This document shows, in pieces, positions 33,669 to 45,510 of a stretch of DNA of 64,000 nt (positions within the stretch are counted from its first letter, which is position 1; every line of letters starts with the position of its first letter). The stretch is taken from contig NC_080571.1 of NCBI RefSeq assembly GCF_030247185.1, positions 14,601,631 to 14,665,630 on the forward strand, read 5' to 3'. A program made the position numbers and the translations under genes. The notes beneath the pieces are model-generated. The model was given only the letters and a program-made list of their open reading frames with translations. It searched no databases and was not told the DNA's origin. This stretch comes from Malaya genurostris. Lineage: Eukaryota > Arthropoda > Insecta > Diptera > Culicidae.

Positions 33669-36659
33669 ACGCAGAGAAAAAAATTGTAAATATAATCAAA
33701 TTTTGGTTTCTCGCAAAGATTTTTTTTGTTAAAATAGTGACAAAAGAAAATTTGGTTTTATATAGAAAACATTGCTGCTTAAAACTACAAAATATGATAA
33801 TCAATTTTACTCAGTGGGTTAGTCTGTTTCAAGCGACATTTTGATAAAAACAACAAATATTTCACTTGTGCGTTCCTGTCAAATCTAAACAAACAATTTC
33901 ACAGTAAATTCAATTTTAAAAATTTGTTATGAATGAACGAACTTTAGATAAAGTTAAGAATTGTTGCGCTTTAAATTCACAAACTTTTTAGTTGAATTAT
34001 TACCTTAAATTTCAAACTTATTTACAAGGTAATTTTTGATACTACATTTATTTCGTTTTGTATTCGTTTTAAAATTCTTGAAAAAACAATTATTTTTAAT
34101 TATTAATTTTTCAAGATCTAGGAGTTTTGTCGCTGAACGATCGAATTATTCACACACCATAATCAAGGTTTTTCAATTTTTATAACATCCAACGGTTAGG
34201 TGCTCCATCCGTCCGGTAAAGATAGAGATCCTTCATAAAATTTGTTATGTAATTTTAGGCAATTTTTAAAAATATTCTACATACACTTGAATTGTTGAAA
34301 ACCCTCTATGAAATGGAAGAAGCAGATAAAGTTTTACTTATGAAACGCGTACAAACTTTATCCGCGGGCGAAAAAAATGCCCTGGTTTAATCGCGCGGGA
34401 AAAAATGCTTTGGTTCACAAGAAATAAAACTATTACGGTTCATTTAAACGGTAAAGTGCGTTGTATCTTAACACAAATAAGATCATAGATAAATCGTTTT
34501 TTTTCTTGATTTCAAGATATAGCTGGATTGAATCAACAAGGACATGGTTGATAACATTTACTCAACTTTGGTTTACATGTAATAAATTTTAACAATAAAC
34601 TCAGCCGAAACAAATATATTTTTCGTTTGGTTATACCAAAATTTTGATTTAAATCAAACAGAGATTATTGTTGATGTTGAAGGGAAAATATTTGGATTGT
34701 AACAATCATGATCTAGCTTGAAATGAGCAGAAATCAAATAAAAAATCTACTAACTGTTTTGTTATTTTAAACATGCTCAATTTCTCTGTGTGATTCATGC
34801 ATTTGACAGTAGTTACTCAGTTCGGTTGTAGCGTATGATCCATTCGGAAATCGTACTAAATTCCGAATCAAATTCCAGACGAGTTCAGTGGGTAGGGTCA
34901 AAACTGGATTTGGTTCATTTTCAAACGAAAATGCTATAAGCAGTGTTTGAAAAACGAAACGTAGGTGGCGCTTCTGGAAAATTACAGTTTTGCGTCATCT
35001 TCAGGTTTATGGTTCTTATTAACCCATAGGAGGCGCACGTGGCAGTTTTGAGTGTTACTTTCATTTTTATAGCAAGCTGAAACCCGTTTCCGAGGTTCTA
35101 TTTTTCGCCGCGTACTTAGCGTGCGCTACGATCAATGTAGAGCAAATGTGTATACTTTTAGGCAATTTGATACAACCCGTCCAGGAATAAGTCCAACAAA
35201 AGTGGCTGGTGTGGTTTAACCTCTTAACGCTCAAGGGAAATATTCTATAAAAATCGTTATAGAGTCTTCAATTACAATTAAATCGATGTTTTTAAAAACG
35301 TTTTTAACGTTAACGATTTATCTACAAATAACTACTACGAGAACTCATTGAAACATGCTTGATTTATTGCTTAATGGTATTTAGATTTTTGAGAAAAGTT
35401 TTAAAATAAATTGCCGTTATTATTACATGAGGTTCTCGAGCAATGAAAATTTCATAAAAAAATTATGTTGCAAGATACCAGATTCTCAACGTTAACAACC
35501 AATCATTTGTCAACTAACTCAGGTCGATCAGATATAGGAAATCTGTAAATAGAGTCTGATGAAAATTAGAAAAGAATCTTACTAGTCATTTAAATGGTTT
35601 CGTAATACTGGGGTTATCACTTGCACATTCGAAACTAGGTTGATTCAACTGAAGAGCAATCTGACAAAGCACGTTTTACGATATCTTAAAAAAAATCAAC
35701 TCGACCTAAGGATAGTTTCATAGCAATAAAACAGTCGAATAATCTTTTTCCGGTTTGGTCTTTTAAAAATGGCGATCTTCTCTGTTCGTCAAAAACAAGG
35801 GCGAAACATCTAAAGTTACTTATTCAGTATTTTCGATTAGTTGTATTTAAAAGAAATGAGGTAGATTGTGGTCCTTTGCGACAAAATCACGATATTACAG
35901 AAGCAATTTCATAGTGAAGGACTCAACTTAAGTGATGATACTTTATGATGTATTTGTTAGTCTTAATGTATGCAAAGAGTATGTGTTTTCTAAGACTCCT
36001 TCTTCTAGAGCCAAGGTTTCATAGACTCATTTTTAACGAAACCTAGTTTGATGTCTACAGTTTCATATTGCTTGCTTTATTTTGTTAGATATTATTTCTT
36101 TTAAGCTTTTCGTTTTCCACATCCACCTCTGAGTTTTAAGATATCTAAAGTAGACCAAACCTCATGGATCCGTTTTCTCTAAAGGATTAATGGTTGTGAT
36201 ATTAAATTAGGATACAGAAAACAGACTTTCACGATGGTGGAAATTTCTGTCAAGCATTGTTGACGATTTAGAAAAATCATTTTGTCTGTTTTCTGTGCCG
36301 ATAGCATGAAACAACTAGTGGATTAGAATTGTCCGATGGTTCAAACAGTTTTATTGATAATTTTTGCGACATTTGACATTTTTAATCTAGAAATGTAGAG
36401 CATGTTTACAGGTCGATATGTTTACTACAAATATTTAACTATGCATACTTTGCGGAAGAAAACCTTTACAATTACAATTGCTTCTCGATAATGTAGATCA
36501 AAGAAAGTAAAAATATGTCTAAACAATTTAACATAGCATTGCAAAAAAAAAACACGTACAAAACGAGTTTAAAATATATTTTTTTCTGTAATAAAATATA
36601 ACTATATATTTGTCTAAATGATATCACTTACAGTGTAACCAATTTTAAATAAATTTCAA
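33669..36659. other. AT-rich non-coding DNA
   Basis: About 3 kb with no supported gene or element. A small GC-richer patch at 34350-34430 contains near-duplicate words (GCGAAAAAAATGCCCTGGTT and GGAAAAAATGCTTTGGTT). Another GC-richer stretch is at 34950-35160. Poly(A)-signal complements (TTTATT) near 36077 and 36348 could end the transcript of the minus-strand gene at 38170-39993. Confidence 0.35.
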
Positions 36660-38169
36660 CTATAACAGATGAAATACGTATCTCCGTCCGTTTATCGATA
36701 TTTCGTCAATCAAAATAAATCGTATTCTAACAATCATCCTTCCGTTCCTTCTTTTAGTACGAATTTCTTTTTAGATTCTCCAACAAAAATAGTAACAATC
36801 TCATCTGGTTTCGGTTCAAATAGAATCACATTTTTCATCTCCCATATATTGCTTCTTGACGGCTAACCTGTTTCTCTCTCTCTTTTTCTCTTTCGGTAGT
36901 TGGAGAAAGAAATAACTCAACAAAAACGCCAATAGGTAATCTCATCGAATAATCTCAAAGAAAAACAAAAAAAAAAAAAAGCACAAGCCATATTAGAGCC
37001 GGTAACCGTGGGTGACTTTTGGTAAATAAAACAAAAAATAAAATAAAAGATCACTAAAAATTTCAAAATATTCAACAGTTTAACTACTGAAATGGAAATA
37101 GGTCATTTCTGTTGTTTAGTTTTGTCGAGCCTTACATTTTTTTTTCTAATCTAACCGATTACAGTAATAAACAGTGTGGAGCTCTAATCTCACAATTAAG
37201 GTTCGGTTTTGAGTATGGAACAAACTTATTTACATAACTTTTTACACCTACGAGCTAACAAACATAGCGTAAAATAGGTAATGAACAGTAGAGCAGTATC
37301 GTTTTTTTTTGTTTTCGTTACATAAGTAGTACTATTTACTTGACGTTTTACGTTTTCTAGTAAAAATGGCAAGAATGGATAGAAGCTGTTTCTTAACCTC
37401 AAACTTAACGTAAGTCGTTTTTTGTTCCGTTTTGTGAAGGTCTTTAAGTTTAGCTTTAAATATAGACGATAACCGTTAACCTAGCAAATGTTCAATGTTC
37501 AATATTCGCCTCTTAAACACAAAGTTGGAAGGAAAAACATCACAGTAGAAAGTTTTTTCTTGTTTAACCTTGTTCCACGGATCGCATCTCGGAGCGGTGA
37601 CAATTCCACACGTCAAAAATCTATTCTACTAGCCACCATTGCGTCAAAATTTGTTCGGAAGAGATTTTCGCACTGGTCTTTTTTTTTACTTCCTGTTTTC
37701 CGTCCACTAGACTGTTCGTTCGTTCGTTTGTTCTCTTATCACACGCACTAACAATCAGAAGGAAGTTTGCGCGACGCGGCTGGTTAAATACAATAAAATA
37801 GGAACGTCAATTTTTTACTGATAAGTTTCACTGTCTAACCGGCATTAGTTTGTAGATCAGAAATCGAACCCGCGACAGACAATCAGCTTGTACAACCCTG
37901 ACCTGAGTTGGCAGTTGGCTCAATCGCGCACCGGCAAACGATCGTAGCAATCGGGGCCGTTACTAATGAATTTCGGATTGGGAAGAAAAGCCTCATGTTT
38001 CATCCCAGTTAATTGGATCCGGCAAAGCGGCTAACATTATACGAATAAGAATTCCGCTTCAACCGGTTTGCCGGTTGAATCTAGGGTAGCGGTATAGTAA
38101 ACTTAGCGATCTAGGATTTGAAGTCGGTAGCTTCGGCTATATCTAAGTTGCAGTGTGATGGTTAGGATA
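36660..38169 (-). other. Probable 3' flank / 3' UTR of the zinc-finger gene
   Basis: This 1.5 kb directly follows the stop codon of the minus-strand zinc-finger gene. It lacks any recognisable transposon, unlike most of the window, and contains T-rich and CT-rich tracts (36870-36900). I infer untranslated mRNA or conserved 3' flank from position and absence of repeats only. No polyadenylation site can be fixed. Small open frames here have no domain signature. Confidence 0.35.
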
Positions 38170-39993
38170 TTACCGGCTTGCGACGATGGTGGCAGTATTG
38201 AGGAGGATCGGTGTCGGCGTTACGGATTGAGCCTGACCGCCAAGCGCTGGTCCCGCCGTCGGTAGTTGTGGAGGAGGTTGTTGTTGTTGCTGCTGTTGCG
38301 GCGTTTGATGAACTGTAGTTGCTGTTGCCGCTGCAGCAGCCGCTTGAACTGCTGCTTGGTCTGCAGCGGCACGGTTCTGCTTGCTCCCTTTGACACTACC
38401 GGAGGGGTTCTTCTGGGCCATATGAGTTTGGTAATGTTTGGCCAGATGTGCTTTCTGACGAAAACTTTTACCGCAAAGCGAACAGGCAAACGGTTTTTCG
38501 CCGGTATGCGTTCGGATGTGGACATTGACGGAGTATTTGTCTTTGAAGCCTTTTGAACAGATCGAGCAGTAGTGTAGCGAGCGTTCCTTCCGTTGGCCAT
38601 TGCAGTGCGTGGGGCTAGGATTGTTGGTGTGGTTCGTCGTACTGAGAATGGAAGCAGGTGTGGTGTTGAGGTTACTCATATTGCTATTGTTGTTGTTGTT
38701 GTTTGCTCTGCTGCTGCTACTACTGATGGTGGTGTTTGCACTGTTGTTGAGAGATCGCTTGTACTTCTTGGATGATCGTGGTGCTTTGACCTTTGCCGTG
38801 GAGGTGGTCGTCACCACATCCGACGAGGTGGTCGTCGATATCGCATGATGGTTCGCGCTGTGAACACTCGATATCACTAGATTGCTGTTAGGATTATTGT
38901 TGATAAGGCTAGGATTCTGATGTTGATTGATGGCAGCGGTTTCGACGATGATTTCGGTGTAGTTGTTGTTATCTGTACAGAACTGCTGAACTTCGGAGGC
39001 AATTCGTTTCAATTTTTCGTAGTCCTCAGTGAAAGCCGAATCGAGCGTCAGAAACATATCGTCGACGACTACACCGGAACCGAGATCACCGACTGCCGCC
39101 GGATGGGCTTGATGTTGTGGGTTGTTGGAGCTAGGGGAATGCATTGCAGATTCATCGAAAAGCGGGTTCGATAGGGTAGAGTCTGCATACGCTAATGTTT
39201 CCGCGTCCCCGGGATAAAGAACTCTTCGAAGTTCTTCATCCTTGATTTGACCGGCGGGTATCACCGTTATACCGTTCTGTAACTGAACGGCAGCTCCCTT
39301 GGTATAACCTTTACCCTGGAGTGCACTGCGCAGCAGAGACTCTGGCGTTTCATGCTCTATCACATTGTGATCTGACATTTGCCAGTCGTTGTTGTTGTTG
39401 TTTTGATACGCTATCACACTACTAGGATCCATCAGGCTGTTGGATAGCACGATGTTTGTGGATGTCACAGGTATTTGTTGTACTTGCTGGTGAAGGTGCT
39501 GCTGCTGCTGCTGTTGTTGATGTTGGCTTAGCAGGTGATGCTGCTGTTGTTGCTGATGCTGAGGGTCTTCTTTGCCGTGATGATCGGTGCCGAAGCCACT
39601 GTCATCGTAGGAGAAGCACTCTGTTTTCACATACCCGGGGAAGCCTCCGAGTATGGTGTCGAGATCGAGATTCGACGCAGGAGGAGGTGGCTCCGAAGCA
39701 TTATGATCCTTCCGTAGGACCCACGGCTCCGGATTACCGTTCAATACTGTCAGGGTGTAGATCTGTGAATGGACAAAAACAAAAACGTACCATTAGAGTA
39801 TCGAAATAGTGAATGAGCTTGAAAAATTAAAGAGGCTAACCTGTCCATCGGTGTCCGTTACTGCATTGCTAACGGGATTACTTCCGGTTGGCTGGCCAGC
39901 ACCATTGTTTTGTTGCTGAATCCAGCAGTACCGGTTGATATCGTCAAACATCGTTTGATCGAGCCGGTTAGCATCCTTGTCCGGTCCCCAGAA
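38170..39993 (-). CDS. C2H2 zinc-finger protein, Gln/Asn-rich (last two exons; 5' end missing)
   Basis: Minus strand. Exon 39993-39841 (51 codons, beginning FWGPDKDANRLDQ) has an acceptor TTTTTCCAG before it and donor GTTAGC after it. A 78-bp intron (39840-39763) ends in TTCACAG. The last exon runs 39762-38170 in the same phase to TAA. No start codon is visible, so at least one upstream exon is missing. The protein has poly-Gln and His/Gln tracts, Asn-rich and Ser/Thr-rich stretches, then two adjacent C2H2 fingers (about 38575-38415). These are CSICSKGFKDKYSVNVHIRTH and CSLCGKSFRQKAHLAKHYQTH, each 21 residues, joined by the canonical TGEKPF linker. An Ala- and Gln-rich tail follows. It is probably a nuclear DNA-binding regulator. 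I cannot name the orthologue. The sequence at the stop (CCGGTAATATC) also resembles a splice donor, so another 3' exon is possible. Confidence 0.9.
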
Positions 39994-42239
39994 CTGGAAA
40001 AATAAAATAAAACCAAATGTTGATTGAGTGAATGTTCATAACACCATTCGATAGAATGATTATAAAAAAATTTGATATTTGGATTAATGATTGATAGCAA
40101 ACATTCCATTAATGTGAAACAATTCACGAGAAACTGCCCAAGTTTGATGTATGCCTTGTCCGTGCATATAGACCGGATGCAGGATGATGGAGACTTATAT
40201 CTGCCTTATATACGTATGAGAAGCGAATATGTGACTTGATTTTGACTTGGGTGAGAGAGAGAATTTTCAATTGAAAGATGACTCCAAGCGCAACTAGTAG
40301 TGTCTAATCCGAATCCGAGTTTCGATACGTTTAAGCACACTTTTGTGAATTGCTCGAATCGATCTGAAAACTATTTTATATATCTGATAATGAATCAGAG
40401 CTAATGAATTCTTCTTCAGATATGCCAACTTCCAAAAAATCTATTTGTTGCAAAAATCTTTTTCGAAAAGGTATGCGGATAATGACACAGACATAACTGG
40501 AAGACGTGGATAGGAATAAAATTGACATACCTCTTTCACACTACCGAATATAGATAATTGGTCGTATTAGTTGATTGTGTGAATTTTGCAACTTTACGCG
40601 ACCAGAATTATAAAGGTGCATCTGTAATGAAGTACTACTTATTGCCGACAAGCATATTCTACATTACATTTAAGAGGGAGCACTCTATGAACAATTGGTT
40701 TTTCATTTATTGATCATTTATGACTATTTATTTAGCCCCGACTTTGAAATAATGATGGTTTCATTTACTGTTTCAATCGATAGATATGTTGTCTGAGAAC
40801 ACAATTTCAAAGTTTCAAAATCGCGCTTTGATTATTTTCGGAGATACTGTTCTTTGAATTTACTCTCGCCATGCCATCCTACACATTTAAAATATATTAC
40901 AAAATTCGTTACTTTTTTACCGACATTTCAACAGCTGAACGTTCAGTAATGATTTCGGTAAAAATGTGATTACCGAATGGATTTGTAATCCGAAAATAAT
41001 AAAGTTGTCTAGATTACCGAACATTTCAGTAAATGTGTTATATTAAACGTCAAATGTATCGAAGCTATATCTGTAGTTCGAAAAAAGTGAAGCTGTCAAA
41101 CGTTACCGTGCATTTCAGTTAAAATAAACGTCAAATATTATGAATTACTCTCCAAAATATATCTATATTTTTGTACATTTATTAAATATACTGTAAAAAG
41201 TATTTTTTTATTGACTGATTTAAAAAAATCTTCATTGTTTTTAGAATTGCTTTACAAACTTATGACAAATTAATCAGTAAGCCGCGCATGCACATTGTGC
41301 AATCGTTTGAACCCTGCTGGAAGAAGCCTCGTAGGTTCAAAGTCTTGAGCCGTCAGCGCAACTGAATCTAACTGAAACTTATGGGGCATTAACTAATTCA
41401 AGATGATTTTTTGGTATTGTCGACAGTATATAATGACAGTATGTATTTTTAGCGAATTGATATTACTATATCTGGAGCTACATTTTGGAAATGTACAATC
41501 AAAAATTACATTCTTCGGAATGAAGTGACCCATTTGAATGTGGCGATGTAAGCCGGCTACGAATCCCGGAACATGTGCTCGGTAATAAAGCTTGCTTCAG
41601 ATCAGAGTTAATAAAAGTCATTTTCATTGACTGAAGAATAGACGAAAATGACTAGAAATTACTGTCACTCTCAGCTTTGCTTGCAAACTATGAGAACGAA
41701 ATCCATGTCCAGTCAATGACATAAGCGGGACAGTAGTTTCAAAATTGTGTTTTTTCTTTCATTTGCCCTTTCAGTCATTTGCAGTTTTCAATGAAAATCC
41801 CATAGTATGCAGTGTCGATATTCAACCAAAGCTGTGAGAATTGAAAACGACAAAAAAAGGTTTCACAATAAGTTTTAACTGTTGGTGCTCGAATTTGTAG
41901 TAGTTTTGGTTTCCAAAGAAGTTCTGGGATGTAATTACTTCGATTTGCCATATTTTAGTCACTTTTTATAGTCAAGCGTCACAGATTTTCAATACATCGA
42001 TGAAAGAATGAGAATTGAAATTCTGCTGTTGCTATTTGAAGACGTTAGTTTGGTTTCGTCTTGTCACAGAGGAAAGAGTGACGTTGGCAATTGTGCTCTC
42101 TCATTTTTTCGATGAGAAACGAAAATGCTTCGTCTCTCTTCGTTTGTTCTGGTGTCAGTCATTTACGAATGAGACAGTGAAACATTGAAAATGAGACTGT
42201 TGGAATGGTTTCTTTCATTGAGGATGCGTGACAATTTTA
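39994..42239. other. Likely intron / upstream DNA of the zinc-finger gene
   Basis: No further exon can be placed with confidence. The repeat word GACATAACTGGAAGACGTGG lies at about 40489-40508. At 41001-41145 two degenerate direct repeats about 88 bp apart share AAGYTGTC, TTACCG, CATTTCAGT and AAACGTCAAAT. At 41610-42230 words such as GACGAAAATGACT and AATGAGACAGT recur in both orientations, suggesting a degraded MITE next to the DD37E element. Confidence 0.4.
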
Positions 42240-43527
42240 AGCTCTGCTTCAGATAGAATTGGAACAAAGACAATTGCCAGCATTTCAGTTATTTATTATT
42301 GAATTCAAGATCTTTTTTTATACAAATGTAGCGTTTTCTTCATACTTTTAAGCACAAATACGGATAAAATTATTGGTCATGGTTTCGAAGGAATTCTTTA
42401 ATTTTTCCTGTAACACGGTTTATTAGGCGGCGCACACCTTCTTCGTCCATCGTTTTAGCTATCTTATTCCACCAGGTCGTCATCTAAATGATGTCTTTGA
42501 CAAGCTTTCCCTTTGCCTTGAGTTTCCTCTTCATGATTGCCAAGTATTTCTCAATAGGGCGGAACTAGGGACAGTTGGATGGGTTAAGGTTTTTCCGAAC
42601 AAACTGGACCCCATTCTCTGCATACCATTCTTGAACGACTTTGCTAAAATGACAGCTTGCTAAATCTAGCCAAAACATTACGGAATGGTCGTGGGATCGA
42701 ATGAACAGCAAAATTCGTTTTTGGAGACACTCTTTTTGGTATAGTTCCGATGTCATTGTCTTATTTGTAACGAAAACTTTCGTATTTTTGCCACAGCTGC
42801 AAATGCCCTGCCAAATCAAAAATTTCCTTGCAAATTTGTCGGCAAAAACAAATTTAAGTTTGGCTGGAACATCCCCCCGAGCCGTTGCCAAGTAAAATTT
42901 TTGACCTGGGATTTGCCCGAAGTCAGCTTTGACATTGGTTTCATCGTCCATCGGAAGACACCCGTCGAACTTGGTCAGCACCTGGTCATATAGTTTTCGA
43001 GCACGAATTTTGACCACACTATTCTGTTTTATGGTCCGATTTGGCTGTTTGCTAGCTCGATACGACTTGATTCCTTCCCGGAGTCGAGTTCTTCTCACGG
43101 TACTATGGGCAGCACCGAATTTTCTGGCCAAATCACGGTTCGACAGATTAGGATTCCTCTTAATCGTCTTTAAAATCTTACCACGCAGTTTCCGGTCGAC
43201 AGATCTACTCCGACGATTGGTTTGAGGCTTCCGAATCGTCGTCAATGTTTCCTTATACCGTTTGATAACGTGCCATACGGTATTTCTGGGCAATTTCAGC
43301 TCTTTAGCTAGCCTAGATGCAGACCACAATGGATTTTCCAAATAACTGTGCACAATTTTTTCTTTTCTTTCGACTTTACAAAGTACAGTCGATTTGCGGA
43401 ATGTCAAAAATCATACGTGACGCTGACAAAATTCCCGACACGTAGGCGCCAAGAACTTCCAAATCCGTCCACCGGGAGCGCCACAATATGAGCAAAAGTT
43501 TGTTCCAATTCTAAATGAAGCAGGCTT
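42240..43527. mobile_element. ITmD37E-type DNA transposon, nearly intact (about 1.29 kb)
   Basis: Left end AGCTCTGCTTCAGATAGAAT and right end, read inverted, AAGCCTGCTTCATTTAGAAT, share an inverted repeat continuing as TGGAACAAA. TA lies outside each end (42238-42239 and 43528-43529). Length, TA target and the enclosed DD37E transposase all fit the ITmD37E family described from mosquitoes. It probably lies in an intron or upstream region of the zinc-finger gene, which is on the same strand as the transposase. Confidence 0.82.
42370..43407 (-). pseudogene. DD37E transposase with one internal stop
   Basis: From 43407 the frame runs 280 codons to a TAG near 42565 and continues after it to TAA at 42372-42370. 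The N-terminus has paired helix-turn-helix regions (SASRLAKELKLPRNTVWHVI; NLSNRDLARKFGAAHSTVRR), the paired-like DNA-binding fold of Tc1/mariner. Catalytic sites: MDDETNV (first Asp), FWLDLASCH (second), and RPIEKYL (third, Glu) just past the stop; Asp-to-Glu spacing is 37. The core block FLIWQGICSCGK matches the copies at 14 and 63 kb. The start is unclear: 43407 is TTG, and the nearby ATG at 43415 is out of frame after a TGA. A stop in the catalytic region makes it inactive unless read through, but decay is slight. Confidence 0.88.
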
Positions 43528-44029
43528 TATGTTTATTTGTCTGTCAATTCGAATACAAGTGTCGAGCGAATTGCATACTAAGTATCATATATTTGAAATA
43601 AATCTGCTGTTTGTTTGATGGAATTCAAGTGTATTATCAATAGAAATTTTATTTGAATCAGATTTGAAGAGACTTACACTTGCAATCAAAGTGTCGAATC
43701 AAATGCGGCGAAATGAAGTGTAAAAACATCAGTCCAACGTGTTGATTTTTGTCATTGTACTGTTTGCCTACATTTATTTATCACACCGGATGAAATTCAG
43801 AAATTACGTATGGGACCACAGGACCTTTCATTTGAACCTAGGTTTGTGAAAATCGGTCGCGCCATCTATGAGAAAAGTTTGAACACATATTTTCTTTTTT
43901 TTGCACATTTTACTCCATAACTCCGGAACCGGAAGTCGGATCTAAATAATATTCGGGCCTCGGTTCAAAATTCGGTTTTCACAGTGATTGCATAACCTTT
44001 CTATATGAGAAAGGCAAAAAGTCCAAAAT
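43528..44029. repeat. Dispersed-repeat unit (pairs with those at 20.7-24.2 and 62 kb)
   Basis: From about 43780 the sequence reads, in reversed unit order, GGACCTTTCATTTGAACC, AAAATCGGTCGCGCCATCTA, CGGAACCGGAAGTCGGATC, and closes with GGTTTTCACAGTGATTGCAT and CTTTCTATATGAGAAAGGC. These are the same words as the other blocks of this family. 43528-43779 shows nothing recognisable. Confidence 0.55.
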
Positions 44030-45115
44030 CTAGTTCCACAATCCAGGTTCCGAATTTAGTCCCAGCTGGCATGTTCTGAATTCTGAAACTGAATCTATGA
44101 AGTAAATTTTGTAACTGAATTCTGTAATGAAATTGTGGTTCAAAAGTCAGTTCTAAAATTTTGATTCAGAGTGTAGATCGAACATTTAGTTTCAGAATCC
44201 AGATCTAAAATTCATATACTGATTCTTGTTGTTGTTGTCGACATCCTAAATTAGAATTATAGATTCTAATTCCGAATGTAAATTAAGAAACTACATTTAA
44301 TTCCAAAATCTAGTCAAAAAACTAGTTGCAGAATCTAGAATTATGATTCAGTTCCAGAGTTATAGTTTTAATTTCTGAACTTGGAATCAGGAATTGAACT
44401 CTGGAACTAAAATCTGAAATTAAATTGTATGTATGTATGTATGTATGTATATGTGAAGCCACCATCAGTTCAAGGCATTACCAATGTATGCGGGTAGACT
44501 TACAGTAGATCCGAATTTAATTATCAGATAGCTTTCATATTATTACTGTTAAGAAGGCCAAAATGGGTTATTTGGACCCGGCGCCTTCCAGCAATAACAT
44601 CCAGCCATATAATAAAGATTTTCGCTGTACCAGCTTAAACCCGCCTGATGGTTTGTTTGTTAGAAGGGCGCGTCTTACTCATTTCAGACCTTCAGGGAGA
44701 AACACGAAGTTTCTCCCATGTGACTCAGGTTGGCAATCCACTCCATCATCCAGTCATTCACTTGTAAGATACCCTGATGCACTCCCTGCCCCTCACCATT
44801 GTAATAAAATAATATAATATTTGTGACGAAGTACAATATAGTAAAATAATAAGACATAATATAATATCATTTAATATAATACAATACAACAAATCGTCAT
44901 ACAATATAACATAATAAAATATAACATAGAGCAATATAATATCACATAATATAACATATATACTACAATATATTATCCTATAGAAGGGTTCCGTCATCAA
45001 AAAAAAAATCTGAAATTAAATTGTACGCCTGAAACTTCAAAATTAGGGTTCAGATTTAGGATATTGTTCCAAAATCCTATTCAAAATTCCCGAATCTAAA
45101 TACAGTATTCAGAAA
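44030..45115. repeat. Cryptic tandem repeat of TTCTGAATCTAG-like words
   Basis: Loose repeats of roughly 15-25 bp built on words such as TTCTGAAYT, AATCTAGTT, CCAAAATCTAG and their complements fill 44030-44408 and continue at 45026-45115. A retroposon (44430-45004) splits the array. The same flavour occurs at 17095-17205 and 18115-18310. Non-coding. Confidence 0.55.
44430..45004 (+). mobile_element. Retroposon (5'-truncated LINE 3' end or SINE) with poly(A) and target duplication
   Basis: A direct repeat containing ATCTGAAATTAAATTGTA (about 18-21 bp with ambiguous flanking A) lies at 44409-44429 and 45005-45025. The right copy is preceded by an A run at the end of the insert. The insert begins with a TATG tract (44430-44452), then about 370 bp of mixed sequence, then a long AATATAATAT-type AT-rich tract (44805-44990). 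This is the product of target-primed reverse transcription. No open frame of RT type is present, so the family cannot be named. Confidence 0.8.
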
Positions 45116-45510
45116 CGGAATGCGACTACTGAAAATATGTTGTCCGTGTCCATCGTCATTTTATTTTTTTTCGCCAATTATTTTCAAATTTTGCACACAA
45201 TTTCTACACAAAAAATTCCCAACCCCAATGTTTTTCCATTTTGTTACTTTTGGGAGATTTTAGAGCTACAAAACGGTGGATTTATTTGTGTAACTTCGCA
45301 GTTTTGAGCTTAAACAACCAGCAAAATTAAAAAAAAAACATTCATTTTGACTTCTGATAATACTACTCTGAGATACAATAGGCACCCCAATTCACGATTT
45401 CTGAAACGTGTCCTCGACTTCTTCACCGACTTATTTCTCAATATTTTCCCACGAAAAAATTAAAAAAATGGAATATTATGCAAAACATTTGAAATGTTGT
45501 TTTTTCCAAA
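45116..45510. mobile_element. TTAA-type element copy 3, partial
   Basis: Matches the interior of the copies at 17210-18104 (inverted) and 22090-22330. Shared phrases include TTCTGATAA followed by CTGAGATACA, a CACGATTTCT-like stretch, CGACTTATTTCTCAATATTT, and CCCACGAAAAAA. Terminal repeats are absent at both ends. Divergence from the other copies suggests an old insertion. Confidence 0.6.

Noticed and set aside
38220..39809. Open frames overlapping the zinc-finger gene, some leucine- or arginine-rich
   Set aside because: Created by CAG/GTT-type repeats of the Gln/Asn-rich exon read in other frames.
41610..42230. MITE with GACGAAAATGACT-type termini
   Set aside because: Shared words exist in both orientations but I could not define ends or a target duplication, so it is only mentioned within the surrounding interval.
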